A stretch of DNA of 64,000 nt. Origin: Pseudomonas sp. G2-4 (lineage in GTDB: Bacteria > Pseudomonadota > Gammaproteobacteria > Pseudomonadales > Pseudomonadaceae). The notes beneath the pieces were generated by a model. It saw nothing but the letters and a program-made list of their open reading frames with translations. It had not been told where the DNA came from and did not search any database. Within the stretch, counting starts at the first letter, position 1; each line of letters opens with the position of its first letter. Below are positions 8,354-18,211 of the stretch, one piece after another. The DNA lies in assembly GCF_030064125.1 (NCBI RefSeq), contig NZ_CP125957.1, forward strand, positions 6,351,001 to 6,415,000, given 5' to 3'. The position numbers were made by a program, and so were the translations under genes.

Positions 8354-9548
8354 CGCGAATTCCTTCACAGGCCTGGATGCGCGCCACTCGCCAGCCGCCA
8401 CACGCTGCCGCCACGGCACTGACGCCGAGCACGGCCAGCAAGGCCAAGGTGTAGTGACGCACGAGCAGATGGCTGGCGTACTCGCCCGGCATCTGCGCAA
8501 ATAAATGATTCAGGCCCGACTGCGCCAGGCCATACAGACCGGCACTGAGCAAGGCCGCAAAGGTGGCGCTGTAGAGCGCCTGCAACACCACGAACAACAA
8601 CAGCGCCGCCGTGGAAACCCCCAGCAGGCGCAACACCGACAGCTCCCGGCGCTTGCGCTCGACCGCGGCCAGGGCGCCGGCAAAAATCGCCGCGAACGCT
8701 CCGGCCAAGGCCAGCCCAGCGATGATCCAGAACACAATCGACAGGTTGCGGCTCAACGATTGCACTTGTGCGATGGTCTGGGCTTGGGTCGACACCAACA
8801 AATTCTGCCCAGCGAAATACTGCCGCAGCGGCTCGACGTCACTGAGGCGGCGCGCGTACAAGCGAAACGCCGGATACACCCGCTGCCCACTCACGCCCAC
8901 CGCATCACCCGGCCAACCGAACGCGGGCACGGCACGGCCGTCGCGGTAATCCTCCGCCGTCTCCAGCAAGGCCAGCGGCGCGAACAAACCGTCCCGGGCA
9001 AAGGCTTCCAGTGGCAGCACGTGCGACACCTGAACCCGCGTGCGCTGCGCCTCGCTGCGACCGGCCACCTGGCGGCCGAAGCTGGCCTGCAACCAATCGC
9101 CCGCCTTGGCGCCGAGCTTTTCAGCGGCGGTCTGGCTGAGCACCACTTGATCCAGGCCTTGGGGCACGGGCAGGCGGTCGAGCAAGGGATCGTTGGCTGC
9201 CGTGGGGATCATTTCCACGGTGACGGCCGCCGCGTCGCTGCTCAAATCGGCGGTCGCGGCGATTTGCCGGGTACGCGGCAAGGCGAAGGCCACGTCGCTG
9301 CGCTGGGCCAATTGCTCGATGAATTCGGCACTGAAGCGGCCACCGCCCAAGGGAATGATTTCCCGGGTGGCCGGATCGTTCTGCAGGCGTTCGGTGAGGC
9401 TGCTGACCAGGCCGAATTTCAGGCCGAACAACACCAGCAACGGCGCCACCACCGCCACCAGCGCCAGCACCGAGCAGGCCGACAGCCAGGCATCGTTGCG
9501 GTAATCCTGCCAGGCCAAGGAAGCCACCAGCGCGCGGCGCATCAGCAA
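8346..9548 (-). CDS. tagS: TagS ABC-transporter permease
   Basis: A 400-residue inner-membrane protein with the MacB/FtsX-type layout: one membrane segment near residues 20-48 (ACSVLALVAVVAPLLVLFGL), a large periplasmic domain, and three more segments between about 270 and 390. With TagT it forms the ABC complex needed for PpkA-dependent T6SS activation in P. aeruginosa (PA0072). It overlaps tagT by 7 bases and tagR by 8, forming a tight operon. No substrate is visible from sequence. Confidence 0.88.
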   Translation of the reverse strand: MLMRRALVASLAWQDYRNDAWLSACSVLALVAVVAPLLVLFGLKFGLVSSLTERLQNDPATREIIPLGGGRFSAEFIEQLAQRSDVAFALPRTRQIAATADLSSDAAAVTVEMIPTAANDPLLDRLPVPQGLDQVVLSQTAAEKLGAKAGDWLQASFGRQVAGRSEAQRTRVQVSHVLPLEAFARDGLFAPLALLETAEDYRDGRAVPAFGWPGDAVGVSGQRVYPAFRLYARRLSDVEPLRQYFAGQNLLVSTQAQTIAQVQSLSRNLSIVFWIIAGLALAGAFAAIFAGALAAVERKRRELSVLRLLGVSTAALLLFVVLQALYSATFAALLSAGLYGLAQSGLNHLFAQMPGEYASHLLVRHYTLALLAVLGVSAVAAACGGWRVARIQACEGIRDV

Positions 9549-10258
9549 GCCTCCCCGAGGGTGGCGGTGACACCGCCGTCGTCGTCACGACGGCAACTGA
9601 TGCGCCGCACCTGCAAACCGCTGGCACGGGCCAGCGCTTCGTCGTGGGTGGCAACGACGCAGCACACACCGTGTTCACGGGCCTGGGCTACCAGCAATTG
9701 CATGACACGCTCGGCGTTCAGCGGGTCGAGGGCGGCGGTCGGTTCATCCGCCAGCAACAGTCGCGGACCATGAGCCAGGGCCCGGGCACAGCTGACCCGC
9801 TGGCGCTGGCCGACGGACAAGTCCGCTGGTTTCTTGTCCAGTTGATCGGCAATGTCCAGTTGCCCAGCCAAGCGCGTCACGCTGCCGTCATCCTTCAAAC
9901 CCAACAGTTTTCGCGACAACTCGATGTTGCCGCGCACGTCCAGGAAGCCCAACAGGCCGCCGGTTTGCAGAACATAACCCAGGTGACGACTGCGCAGCTC
10001 GGCCAAGGTGCCCTGTTGCGACCCACGCCACAATTTGGCGATGTCCAGCGGCGCATTGGCAGGGCTGAAGTCGAAGCGCCCGGCCTGATCCGGCGCCAGC
10101 ACCAGCGCGAGCAAATCGAGCAAGGTGCTTTTGCCGCAGCCGCTGGGCCCGACCACCGCCAGTTGTTCACCGGCACGCAGTTGCAGCCGTGGAATCACCA
10201 GGCTGTAGCGCTGGCTGCCGGCGCCCCGGCTTTTGTGCACTGCGCTCATGTCCAGCAT
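9542..10258 (-). CDS. tagT: TagT ABC-transporter ATPase
   Basis: A 238-residue ABC ATPase. It has Walker A VVGPSGCGKSTLLDLLAL, signature LSVGQRQR, Walker B RLLLADEPTAALDP and a switch His in VVATHD. The ATG at 10258 shares one base with the ppkA stop (TGATG); a GTG one codon earlier is possible. TagT hydrolyses ATP and pairs with the TagS permease in the sensing branch that feeds PpkA. It lies between ppkA and tagS, as in P. aeruginosa HSI-I. Confidence 0.9.
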   Translation of the reverse strand: MLDMSAVHKSRGAGSQRYSLVIPRLQLRAGEQLAVVGPSGCGKSTLLDLLALVLAPDQAGRFDFSPANAPLDIAKLWRGSQQGTLAELRSRHLGYVLQTGGLLGFLDVRGNIELSRKLLGLKDDGSVTRLAGQLDIADQLDKKPADLSVGQRQRVSCARALAHGPRLLLADEPTAALDPLNAERVMQLLVAQAREHGVCCVVATHDEALARASGLQVRRISCRRDDDGGVTATLGEAC

Positions 10259-13200
10259 CACGGCAGCGTCGACAACGGAACGCGGTACAAGGCATCACCC
10301 GGCTCGGCATCGCCGAAACGCACCCAGTTCGCCAGATCGTTGTGGAAGGTTTCGTAGAGGCGGATTTTCGAATCCAGCTCGTCGATGAAGTCTTCCTGCT
10401 CGGCCACGCTCAACGACAGCCACAAATCCTGGGTCATGTTCAGCGACTTGCTGCGGTACGGCAGCCCTTCCAGGTACTCACCGAGAATCCCGCCGTCGGC
10501 CAGGTTGCCACCCTTGCGCAGCGCCGACGGGTCGCGGCTCATGTAGGCACTGGCGCTGGCGATTTCCTGGAAGAAATCCTTGGGCGAGCTCTGGGTCTTG
10601 CGGGCCGCGTCGACGATCAGCTTCAGCGATTGCTGCAGGTCGTTGAGTTGCAGCTTGGTCAGCATCACGCACACCTGGAATGCCGGCAACGCCGGGTTGG
10701 TCAGGTCGCGGTCGGCGGTCCAGGCGCTGACCAGTTGCGGCGCCTGGCTGGCGGATTTACGCCCCAAAAAGTCCATGTGCATCGCATAGCCGACGGCCGC
10801 CGATTTATCGGCCAGGCTTGGCGCGGCGCTTAGCAGCGGCACGGCTTGCGGTTTGTTGCTGCGCACCTGGTGCACCAGGTCGGCGAACACCGAACCGATT
10901 TCGTCGACACGCTCGCCGAACTTACGCACGTCGGCGCCCGGCACCGGGATGTACAAGTCACCGATCTGCGGGTTGGCGTCGGCGGTGAGGATGCGGTACT
11001 GGCTCTGGGCACCGGCGTGGGTTTTCTTGCCGGCGTCGCTGAGCAGGTGCAGGGCATAGATCTTGATCTGTTTGCCCAGCGCCGCCTGGCGCACTTCGGC
11101 CTCGTTCATTTGCGTGGCGGCAAACGGGTCGTTCTTGCGTAGGGCGCCGGCATCGGTGACCAACAGGATCAAGCGTCCGCCGTAACCGGACCAGTCCATG
11201 CCTTCGACGGCTTCCATGACGCCGGCAAATGCATCTTCGTTGAACGAATGGCTCGACACCGTGGACGCCTTGACCTGCCGCGCCAGGTCCATGAAGCGTT
11301 GCGGGTCGCGGCCCTGTTCGAGGCTGATCAGGGTCTTGGCGACGTATTCCAGGCCCGGGGTTTTCTGGGTGCTGCTGCGGAAACCCACCATGCCGAAACT
11401 GACGCTGTCCAGCTCGCCCCGCTCGGCGATGCGGGTTTGCAGTTGGTGGACCACGTCGCGCACCTGGTCGATGTAGGGCTGCATGGACACGGTGGTGTCC
11501 ACCACCAGCACCACGGCGGTGCGGAATGCGTCGGCGTTGGCGGTGGTAATCGGCGTGTTGGTCGTGGTCCGCGGAGTGGTGCCAGGGTCGATGGACGCCA
11601 CGTTGAGCAACTGCACCGGCTGGCCGTTCTCATCGATGCTCTCGCGGGAATCGAAGATCGGCAGCAAGTAGAACTGGTTCTGCGGCACGGCGCTGGCGGC
11701 CGGCTCCAGGGCCAGCACTTGCTGGTCGCTGGTCGGGTTCTGCTGGGCCTTGAGCAGCACGTTCTTGGCCGCTGAAGGGTTGGCCAGCAGCTTCTCCACT
11801 TCGCCGGGCTGGCGCAGGAACATCACCGGCGCACGGCCGGAACGTTCGGTGAACTTGAGCACCAGGCTTTGCTTCCAGTCGCTGACCTGGGCGGCAGGCA
11901 ACCAGCCGTCGCTGCGCCCATCGGTGGCCGCGCCGACCCGCACCCACGAACTGCCGTCGAGGTCTTTGCGCTGATACACGTACAGCACGGAAAACGCCGG
12001 CAGCGCCTTGCCGGGCGCGGCGCCCGGTTCATCGGCGAGTTTCGCCCCTGGTTTGCTGAGCACCCGCTGGAACAGGGTTTTCTTGCCGGCCATCAGCAGC
12101 GGACGCTGGCCGCCGTCAGCCTCGGTCGCCACGGGAGGCTTCACCGGCGGCGCGACCGGAGGTTTGGCGGGTACTTCAGGAGTCTTCGGCCCCGACACTG
12201 GAGGCGTTTTCACCGACGACGTCGAGGCAATCGGCGGTTTCGTCTCTGGTTCAGCATCACCAGACAACCACCAATAACCCGCGCCACCCAAGGCCAGCGC
12301 CACGGCCACCGCAACGGCGGCCAGCGCGAACACCGGTCCTTTGTGTTGCTCCGAGACGCTGGGCTGCCGCGTCGGCTTCACCTCCGGCGCAAGCGGCTTG
12401 GGCGGTGGCGAAGTCGGTGCGGGCCCGGTCGGGATGTCGATGGACATCGGCGTCAATCCCGCCAAATCATCGCTCGCCGGCTTCGAAACAGGCAGCGGCA
12501 ATGGCCGGATCAGCGTCGCTTCCGATTCTTGAGGCAGGTTATCCAGCGCCCGCAGCAGCGCCGCCGCGTCCGGGAAGCGCTCCGCCGGATCCTTGGCCAA
12601 CAGTTTGCGCAGCACGTCCTGATAACGACCATGGTGCACCGGCAATTCCGGCAGCGGTTCGGTCAGGTGGGCCAGGGCCGTGGACAGCGCGTCGTTGCCG
12701 GTATACGGCAGTTTGCCGACGAGGATTTCGTAGAGCACCACGCCCAGGGCGTACAAGTCGGCGCGGCCATCGATGTCCTGCCCACGAGCCTGTTCCGGAC
12801 TCATGTAGCTGGGAGTGCCAACGGCAAAACCGGCCTGGGTGAACTGGGTGCGGTCGTCCAGGGACTTGGCGATGCCGAAGTCCGAGAGCACCGCCGTGCC
12901 GTCGGCCCGGAACAGAATGTTGGCCGGTTTGACGTCACGGTGCACCAGGCCCAGCCCATGGGCATACCCCAGGGCCGAGGCGATCTGGCGGATGTAGGTC
13001 AGGCCCTGCTCCGGCGTCAGGCCCGCGGCGATGCGTTCCTTGAGCGTGCCGTTGGGCAGGTATTCCATCGCCATGTAGTACAGCTCACCGACATTGCCGA
13101 TGTCATGGATGGTGACGGTGTGCGGGTGCGACAAGCGCGCCAGGGTCTTGCCTTCGCGCAGGAAACGCTCGCAGAACGTCGGGTCGGCGGCCAGGGCGGC

Positions 13201-13332
13201 GGCCATGACTTTCAACGCCACCTTGCGCTCCAGGGAGCGCTGGGTCGCCAGGTAGACACTGGCCATCGCGCCTTCACCGATCGGCCCTTCAATGTCGTAG
13301 CCCGGGATGACAATGTTCAGGGTCAAGCTCAT
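10258..13332 (-). CDS. ppkA: PpkA Ser/Thr kinase with VWA domain
   Basis: A 1024-residue membrane kinase. The kinase domain (1-270) has the Gly loop IGEGAMASVY, Lys41, HRDVKPAN at 131-138 and DFG at 151-153. A proline-rich linker, one membrane segment (333-356), a second proline-rich linker, and a periplasmic part follow; the latter contains a von Willebrand A domain whose metal site begins VVDTTVSM. In HSI-I, PpkA phosphorylates Fha to switch on secretion and PppA reverses it. The ATG overlaps the pppA stop by 4 bases. All catalytic residues are present, so this copy should be active. Confidence 0.95.
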   Translation of the reverse strand: MSLTLNIVIPGYDIEGPIGEGAMASVYLATQRSLERKVALKVMAAALAADPTFCERFLREGKTLARLSHPHTVTIHDIGNVGELYYMAMEYLPNGTLKERIAAGLTPEQGLTYIRQIASALGYAHGLGLVHRDVKPANILFRADGTAVLSDFGIAKSLDDRTQFTQAGFAVGTPSYMSPEQARGQDIDGRADLYALGVVLYEILVGKLPYTGNDALSTALAHLTEPLPELPVHHGRYQDVLRKLLAKDPAERFPDAAALLRALDNLPQESEATLIRPLPLPVSKPASDDLAGLTPMSIDIPTGPAPTSPPPKPLAPEVKPTRQPSVSEQHKGPVFALAAVAVAVALALGGAGYWWLSGDAEPETKPPIASTSSVKTPPVSGPKTPEVPAKPPVAPPVKPPVATEADGGQRPLLMAGKKTLFQRVLSKPGAKLADEPGAAPGKALPAFSVLYVYQRKDLDGSSWVRVGAATDGRSDGWLPAAQVSDWKQSLVLKFTERSGRAPVMFLRQPGEVEKLLANPSAAKNVLLKAQQNPTSDQQVLALEPAASAVPQNQFYLLPIFDSRESIDENGQPVQLLNVASIDPGTTPRTTTNTPITTANADAFRTAVVLVVDTTVSMQPYIDQVRDVVHQLQTRIAERGELDSVSFGMVGFRSSTQKTPGLEYVAKTLISLEQGRDPQRFMDLARQVKASTVSSHSFNEDAFAGVMEAVEGMDWSGYGGRLILLVTDAGALRKNDPFAATQMNEAEVRQAALGKQIKIYALHLLSDAGKKTHAGAQSQYRILTADANPQIGDLYIPVPGADVRKFGERVDEIGSVFADLVHQVRSNKPQAVPLLSAAPSLADKSAAVGYAMHMDFLGRKSASQAPQLVSAWTADRDLTNPALPAFQVCVMLTKLQLNDLQQSLKLIVDAARKTQSSPKDFFQEIASASAYMSRDPSALRKGGNLADGGILGEYLEGLPYRSKSLNMTQDLWLSLSVAEQEDFIDELDSKIRLYETFHNDLANWVRFGDAEPGDALYRVPLSTLP

Positions 13333-14060
13333 GACGGCACCTTCACGACAACCACGGTGATGTTGTCCGGCGCGCCGCGCATCAAGCCCAGGGACACCAG
13401 GCTGCTGGCGATTTCGCCGGGCTCGTCGTGGCTCAGCACTTCGCGGATTTCCTCGTCTTCAACGGTCTTGTTCAATCCGTCGCTGCACAATAGGTAGCTG
13501 TCGCCGGGAACCAACAACAGCTCGACCAAGGCCAGGTTCAACTGCGCCTCGACGCCGATGGCCCGGGTGACGATGTTGGCCCGTGGATGCACCCGGGCTT
13601 CGGCTTCGCTGAGCAAGCCGCTGTCCTGCAGATCCTGGACGTAGCTGTGATCGCGGGAGATGCCTTCGAGTACGCCATCGCGCAGGCGATACAGGCGACT
13701 GTCACCGGCCCACAGGCACATGCCGCGCAGGTCACGGGTGGCCAGTACCACCACGGTGCTGCCCATCATGGTCACGCCACGGTTGGCGGTTTCTTCACGC
13801 ACGGCGGCGTTGACCCGCAGCAGGTCGCTTTGCAGCGCCGCGACGTACTCGTCCAGCGAGCGGCCCACGGCGATGCTGCGCAGGCTGTCGACGATCAGGC
13901 TGCTGACATAGTCGCCCGCCGCGTGCCCGCCCATGCCATCGGCCACGACCCACAGGCCGTTCTCCGGCAGGTCCAGGCAAGCGTCTTCGTTGACCTGGCG
14001 GACCATGCCGACGTGGCTTTTGCTTGCAGACTTGAATGCTTTTCCGGCACTTGGACGCAT
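13329..14060 (-). CDS. pppA: PppA PP2C-type phosphatase
   Basis: A 243-residue PP2C phosphatase with the full motif set: VNEDA near the N-terminus, VADGMGGHAAGD, GDSRLYR, SRDHS, LCSDGL and the terminal DNITVVVV that supplies a metal-binding Asp. It dephosphorylates Fha and resets the T6SS. It starts three bases before the end-point of tagF and overlaps ppkA by 4 bases. This intact copy is the reference for judging the broken homologue at 43906-44635. Confidence 0.95.
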   Translation of the reverse strand: MRPSAGKAFKSASKSHVGMVRQVNEDACLDLPENGLWVVADGMGGHAAGDYVSSLIVDSLRSIAVGRSLDEYVAALQSDLLRVNAAVREETANRGVTMMGSTVVVLATRDLRGMCLWAGDSRLYRLRDGVLEGISRDHSYVQDLQDSGLLSEAEARVHPRANIVTRAIGVEAQLNLALVELLLVPGDSYLLCSDGLNKTVEDEEIREVLSHDEPGEIASSLVSLGLMRGAPDNITVVVVKVPS

Positions 14061-14714
14061 CTACACAACACCCTCTTGGCCGAGCAAAAATTGGGCAAAA
14101 TCGGCAGCGGCCGGCAGCCCCTGGCAGCGCATCAAACCGGGGGCGATGCGTTCCGAACCCAGCCCCCACCACAGACTCGCGCCCTCGCAGGCCGACTCGG
14201 CCAGGGCGCTCATGCGCCGCTGCGGGTCGGTGGCATCGAAGCGGTGCAGGCTGGCAAAACGGCTGCTTGGGGTGCGCGGCAGCGTCAGCGGGCTGTCCAA
14301 GGTTTCCAGCTGCGCGCTGAACGCCTCGAAGCTGGCCTCCACGTTCAATGTGCTAAGCAACAGGTTCTCCACCCGCTCAAACCATTCGTCCGCGCCGCCC
14401 ACCACGGACGCAGGGTCCGCGTCGGGCTCCAGCAGCGCCGCGACGGTCAGCGGAAAATAGCGGCCGACCCGGTCGATACTCGGCATCACCACCCCAACCG
14501 CGGCGTCCGGCCCACACACGCCGGGCGCGACCATGAAGCGCCACAGCGGGCTGACCAGATAAGCATCCAGCCAACGCTCGCCAAGGCTGGTCTGGCTGGC
14601 GAGCAAACCCGCCGCCAGCCACGAGTCCCACGGGCTGATGAAGCTCTGGGGCAAGCCACGGCTGACGAAATCGCCGCGGCTGGCCAACTTTCCATAAAAG
14701 CCCGGCGTACTCAT
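14061..14714 (-). CDS. tagF: TagF post-translational T6SS regulator
   Basis: A 217-residue TagF-type protein beginning MSTPGFYGKLASRGDFVSRG, the family's typical opening, with SPWDSWLAAGL and PSIDRVGRYFPLTV downstream. The ATG at 14714 overlaps the tssM stop by 4 bases (ATGA). A much longer open frame upstream is a shadow of tssM. In P. aeruginosa TagF represses HSI-I secretion independently of the PpkA pathway. The second T6SS cluster in this window has no equivalent gene. Confidence 0.92.
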   Translation of the reverse strand: MSTPGFYGKLASRGDFVSRGLPQSFISPWDSWLAAGLLASQTSLGERWLDAYLVSPLWRFMVAPGVCGPDAAVGVVMPSIDRVGRYFPLTVAALLEPDADPASVVGGADEWFERVENLLLSTLNVEASFEAFSAQLETLDSPLTLPRTPSSRFASLHRFDATDPQRRMSALAESACEGASLWWGLGSERIAPGLMRCQGLPAAADFAQFLLGQEGVV

Positions 14715-17700
14715 AGCCGCTCCGGCAGGCTGAAGCCGCTGAGCACCCGGCTCCTGAACGGGTTGAAGGCGCTGTTGGCCCGCAGCTCGTAAGAAGCGCT
14801 GGCGCCATCGACCCGCAGCCGCAGGTTGAAGCGATCTGGCGAGTTGCCGGCGGTCAGGTCCGATTGCTCCAGCAGCCGGAACCAGGCCCATGGCCCATCC
14901 AGGGTGATACCGGAGCGACCACTGGCGGACGGCGGCATGATCGAGATCCGCACCACGCCGATGCTGCCCGGGTTCGGCCATTGCATGGCGGTCGGGCGGC
15001 TCGGGCCGTGGTCGTAGCTCAATTGCTGGCCGTCCAGATCCAGCAGGAACTGGGTGATGGTCGAGTCCATCGCCACCGGCTTGAGTTCGAAACGCACCAT
15101 GGGTTGGGTGCCACCGGAACGGAAGAACGCATCGCGGATGGTCGCCGCGCGCTGGAAGGTTTGCAGCACACCGGGGGCGATGCCGAGCTTCTGCGCAGCG
15201 CCCGGCTGCCAGCGCCAGGTCGGGGTGGAGGTGTCGACGTAGGGTTGCAGGTACTTGCGGAAGTAGTTGTCCATCACCCCGCCGACGCCGAAGAACTGAC
15301 CGAAGTCATCCAGGGTCGCGTCCCGCGCACTGCCCGGCGACATCGGATAACGCCCGGCCAGGGACTGGCGGTAGATATTCACCACTTCGCTGGTCCAGGC
15401 GGCGTTCAGTTGATTGCGCACCCCGCCCATCATGCTGTTGGTGGTGGAGTTGACCACCGACTTGACCAGGCCCTGCACCAGCGGCGGCTGGCGTTCAGCG
15501 TTGAGGCTGACCCGGGTGGCAGCGGCGGTGGCCTGGTTCTTGGCTTCGCCGAGCAAGGCGTCGCCGCTGGCACCGACCATGGCGCTGACCTGCACGTACA
15601 GGGCGTTCATGTCCGCCAAGAGGCCGTCAATGGCCGCCGGTTCGCCTTCGTTTTTATTGACGATGCTGTTGAGTTCGGCGAAGTGCGCGGTGATCGGGTC
15701 ATCGCTGGCCTGCGGTGCGTTTTGCGTCGCCTGCTCCTGGCCGAGCAAGCTGCCCAGGCGTTCCTTGAGCTTGTCCACACCGCCCCCCTCCGGCGCGGCT
15801 TGGGCGGCCAGCAGGCGTTCGTCCTGTTGCAGGTCGGTTTCCTTCGCCACCGCCACCAGCAGTTTTTTCAACGGCGAGGTCGGCCCGGAAATCACCCGCA
15901 GCACATCGGCGGCCTGGGCCACGCTGGTGATCGGCACGAAGTCGATATCGGCCAGCAAGGCGTCCCATTGGCGCAGATAATCCTGGAAGTACAGGCGGCG
16001 AACATCGGCGGCCAGGCTGGCAACGTTCTGCTGATCGGCCTGTTCGTGGCCCAGCACCCATTGTTCTTCAGCCAGGGTGCCGGTCTGGCTCAGGCTGGTG
16101 AGCAGGAAGCCTTGGCGGTAGCCCTTGACGGTGAAGAAGCCACTCAGGGGTTCGCCCAACGGCTTGCCGCTCTTGCGGCTGAACACCAGCGCGGCGTCAC
16201 GCCCAGCGGCTTCGTTGATGCGAAAGTCCGGTACGCCCTCGGGCAGTTTCTGGCGCTTGATCCGGTCATAAACCCGCTGGGCCACGGGTAATTGTTGCAG
16301 TTGCCGGCGCAGGTCTTCGATCAGTCGCGGATCCAGGCGCGCGGTCGGCGGACGCCGCTCGAACAACGCCTGCAAATGCTCACTCAAGGCCAGGCGTTGC
16401 TCGGCCGGCAGGTCACGGGGCAGGCTGCGGTCCCAATCGAGGGCGATCCAGGCCTTGATGAAGTCGGCATCGTAGTGCTCGGTGTCGGCGAGCATCAGGT
16501 AGGCCTTCAGGCCTTCGTAGAGGAAGTCCGAATTGCCACCGCCGTGCAGTTGTTCTTCGACGCGCGTCAGCAAGCGTGGCGCGAACACGGCGATCAGCAA
16601 CTTGCGGTAGACGCTACCGGACTCGGCTTCGAGCATGTCGCCCTGGTACAGGCCCAGGCCTTCGGCCCAGTCGGGGGCGTCATCGGCCAGGTGTTTCACG
16701 GCGTTGAGCAGCGGCAAGACGGCGAGTACATCCCGTTGGGCCGGGCTGAGGTTCTGCACGGTCTGGCCCAGTGGTGCGACCTTTTGATCGACCTGGGTGA
16801 TGTACGCCTGGTTGGCGCGGTAGCTGATCCACCACAACGTCCCGACCACCAGCACCACGGCCACGGTGGAGGCCAGTACGCCCCGGGCGATCCACTTGCG
16901 CCGCCGCTCGACCTTGGGGTCTACGCCCACCAGCCCACGCTCGGCAAAGGCCACGGCGGTGAAGAGTTTTTCGATGAAGTAGCTGCGTCCGGTGCCGGTC
17001 TGGCGCGCCAGGTGCTGACGGTCCAGGTTCATGCTCTGGGCCATGGAGCCGATCAAGCGATCAATCGGGCTGCCTTCCTGAGTGCCGCTGGTGAAATACA
17101 CGCCACGCAGCAACACGCGCTCTTCGAAGGCGTTGGGTTTGAACACGCCCTCGAGGAAACTTTGCAGGCAATCTTTCAGCGCGCCGAACTGCTGCGGGAA
17201 GCCATAGATCAGATCGCGCCGCGCCGGGTCGCGCTCTTGCTGCAAGCGTTCCACCAGGCGGTCATTGAGGCGTTGCTCAAGGCCGGTGAATTCGCTTTGC
17301 AGGTGCGCCAGCGGGCTGTCGTTGCCCTTGCCATCGTCCAGGGTGAAGGTCATGCCCCAGACCTGGGCGCGTTCTTCCTTGCTCAGGGTGTCGAAAAACT
17401 CCATGAACCCGGGCACCAAGTCGAGCTTGGTGAGCATCAGGTAGATCGGAAAGCGCACGCCCAACTGGGTGTACAACTCCTGGATCCGCAACCGGATCGC
17501 CGCGGCATGGGCGGCGCGCTCGGCGTCGCTGCCCAGCAGCAGGTCGGACAGGCTGATGGCGATGAAGGCACCGTCAATCGGGCGACGGGCCCGCTGTTTT
17601 TTCAGCAGACCAAGGAAGCCCAGCCACGCGGCCTTGTCGACGGTCGCGTCGCTGTCCTGGGTGGTGTAGCGCCCGGCGGTGTCGAGCAGGACGGCCTGAT

Positions 17701-18211
17701 CGGTGAACCACCAATCGCAATTGCGCGTGCCGCCCACGCCGCGTACCGCACCGGCGCCCAGTTGCGCGGCCAGGGGAAAATGCAGCCCGGAGTTGACCAG
17801 CGCGGTGGTCTTGCCCGAACCCGGCGGGCCGATGATCACGTACCACGGCAGTTCATAGAGATTGCGCCGCTCGTCACCGCCCAGCTTGGCTTTCTTGAGC
17901 AGGGCCAGGGCTTCGTCCATGCGCTGGCGCAGAGTTTCGAGTTCCTCGGCGGTGGCGATGCTGGTCGGGTCAGGCGGCGTTTGCGCGGCCAGGCTGCGCA
18001 TGACTTCGGCGGCCTGGCGACGGGCCTGGATGATGCGAAACACCCGGTAGGCGATCCACACCGCGAACACCAGGATGATCAACGCCCAGCGCCGGCCTTC
18101 GGGCACCAGCCACTCCAGCAGCGGGCCGACGAACCAGATGATTAGGCTCAGGGCGATCAGCCCCAGCAATGGGATGACCCAGCGGGTCATAAAACTGAAA
18201 AACGCCTTCAC
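14711..18211 (-). CDS. tssM: TssM (IcmF-like) membrane-complex ATPase
   Basis: An 1166-residue inner-membrane protein. Two membrane segments lie within residues 1-65, a cytoplasmic domain has a Walker A motif (GPPGSGKTTALVNSG, near 130), and a third membrane segment lies near 440-462. A large periplasmic part ends in the C-terminal beta domain that contacts TssJ. With TssL and TssJ it forms the trans-envelope channel. It overlaps both tssL (4 bases) and tagF (4 bases). Length and layout are normal for the family. Confidence 0.96.
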   Translation of the reverse strand: MKAFFSFMTRWVIPLLGLIALSLIIWFVGPLLEWLVPEGRRWALIILVFAVWIAYRVFRIIQARRQAAEVMRSLAAQTPPDPTSIATAEELETLRQRMDEALALLKKAKLGGDERRNLYELPWYVIIGPPGSGKTTALVNSGLHFPLAAQLGAGAVRGVGGTRNCDWWFTDQAVLLDTAGRYTTQDSDATVDKAAWLGFLGLLKKQRARRPIDGAFIAISLSDLLLGSDAERAAHAAAIRLRIQELYTQLGVRFPIYLMLTKLDLVPGFMEFFDTLSKEERAQVWGMTFTLDDGKGNDSPLAHLQSEFTGLEQRLNDRLVERLQQERDPARRDLIYGFPQQFGALKDCLQSFLEGVFKPNAFEERVLLRGVYFTSGTQEGSPIDRLIGSMAQSMNLDRQHLARQTGTGRSYFIEKLFTAVAFAERGLVGVDPKVERRRKWIARGVLASTVAVVLVVGTLWWISYRANQAYITQVDQKVAPLGQTVQNLSPAQRDVLAVLPLLNAVKHLADDAPDWAEGLGLYQGDMLEAESGSVYRKLLIAVFAPRLLTRVEEQLHGGGNSDFLYEGLKAYLMLADTEHYDADFIKAWIALDWDRSLPRDLPAEQRLALSEHLQALFERRPPTARLDPRLIEDLRRQLQQLPVAQRVYDRIKRQKLPEGVPDFRINEAAGRDAALVFSRKSGKPLGEPLSGFFTVKGYRQGFLLTSLSQTGTLAEEQWVLGHEQADQQNVASLAADVRRLYFQDYLRQWDALLADIDFVPITSVAQAADVLRVISGPTSPLKKLLVAVAKETDLQQDERLLAAQAAPEGGGVDKLKERLGSLLGQEQATQNAPQASDDPITAHFAELNSIVNKNEGEPAAIDGLLADMNALYVQVSAMVGASGDALLGEAKNQATAAATRVSLNAERQPPLVQGLVKSVVNSTTNSMMGGVRNQLNAAWTSEVVNIYRQSLAGRYPMSPGSARDATLDDFGQFFGVGGVMDNYFRKYLQPYVDTSTPTWRWQPGAAQKLGIAPGVLQTFQRAATIRDAFFRSGGTQPMVRFELKPVAMDSTITQFLLDLDGQQLSYDHGPSRPTAMQWPNPGSIGVVRISIMPPSASGRSGITLDGPWAWFRLLEQSDLTAGNSPDRFNLRLRVDGASASYELRANSAFNPFRSRVLSGFSLPERL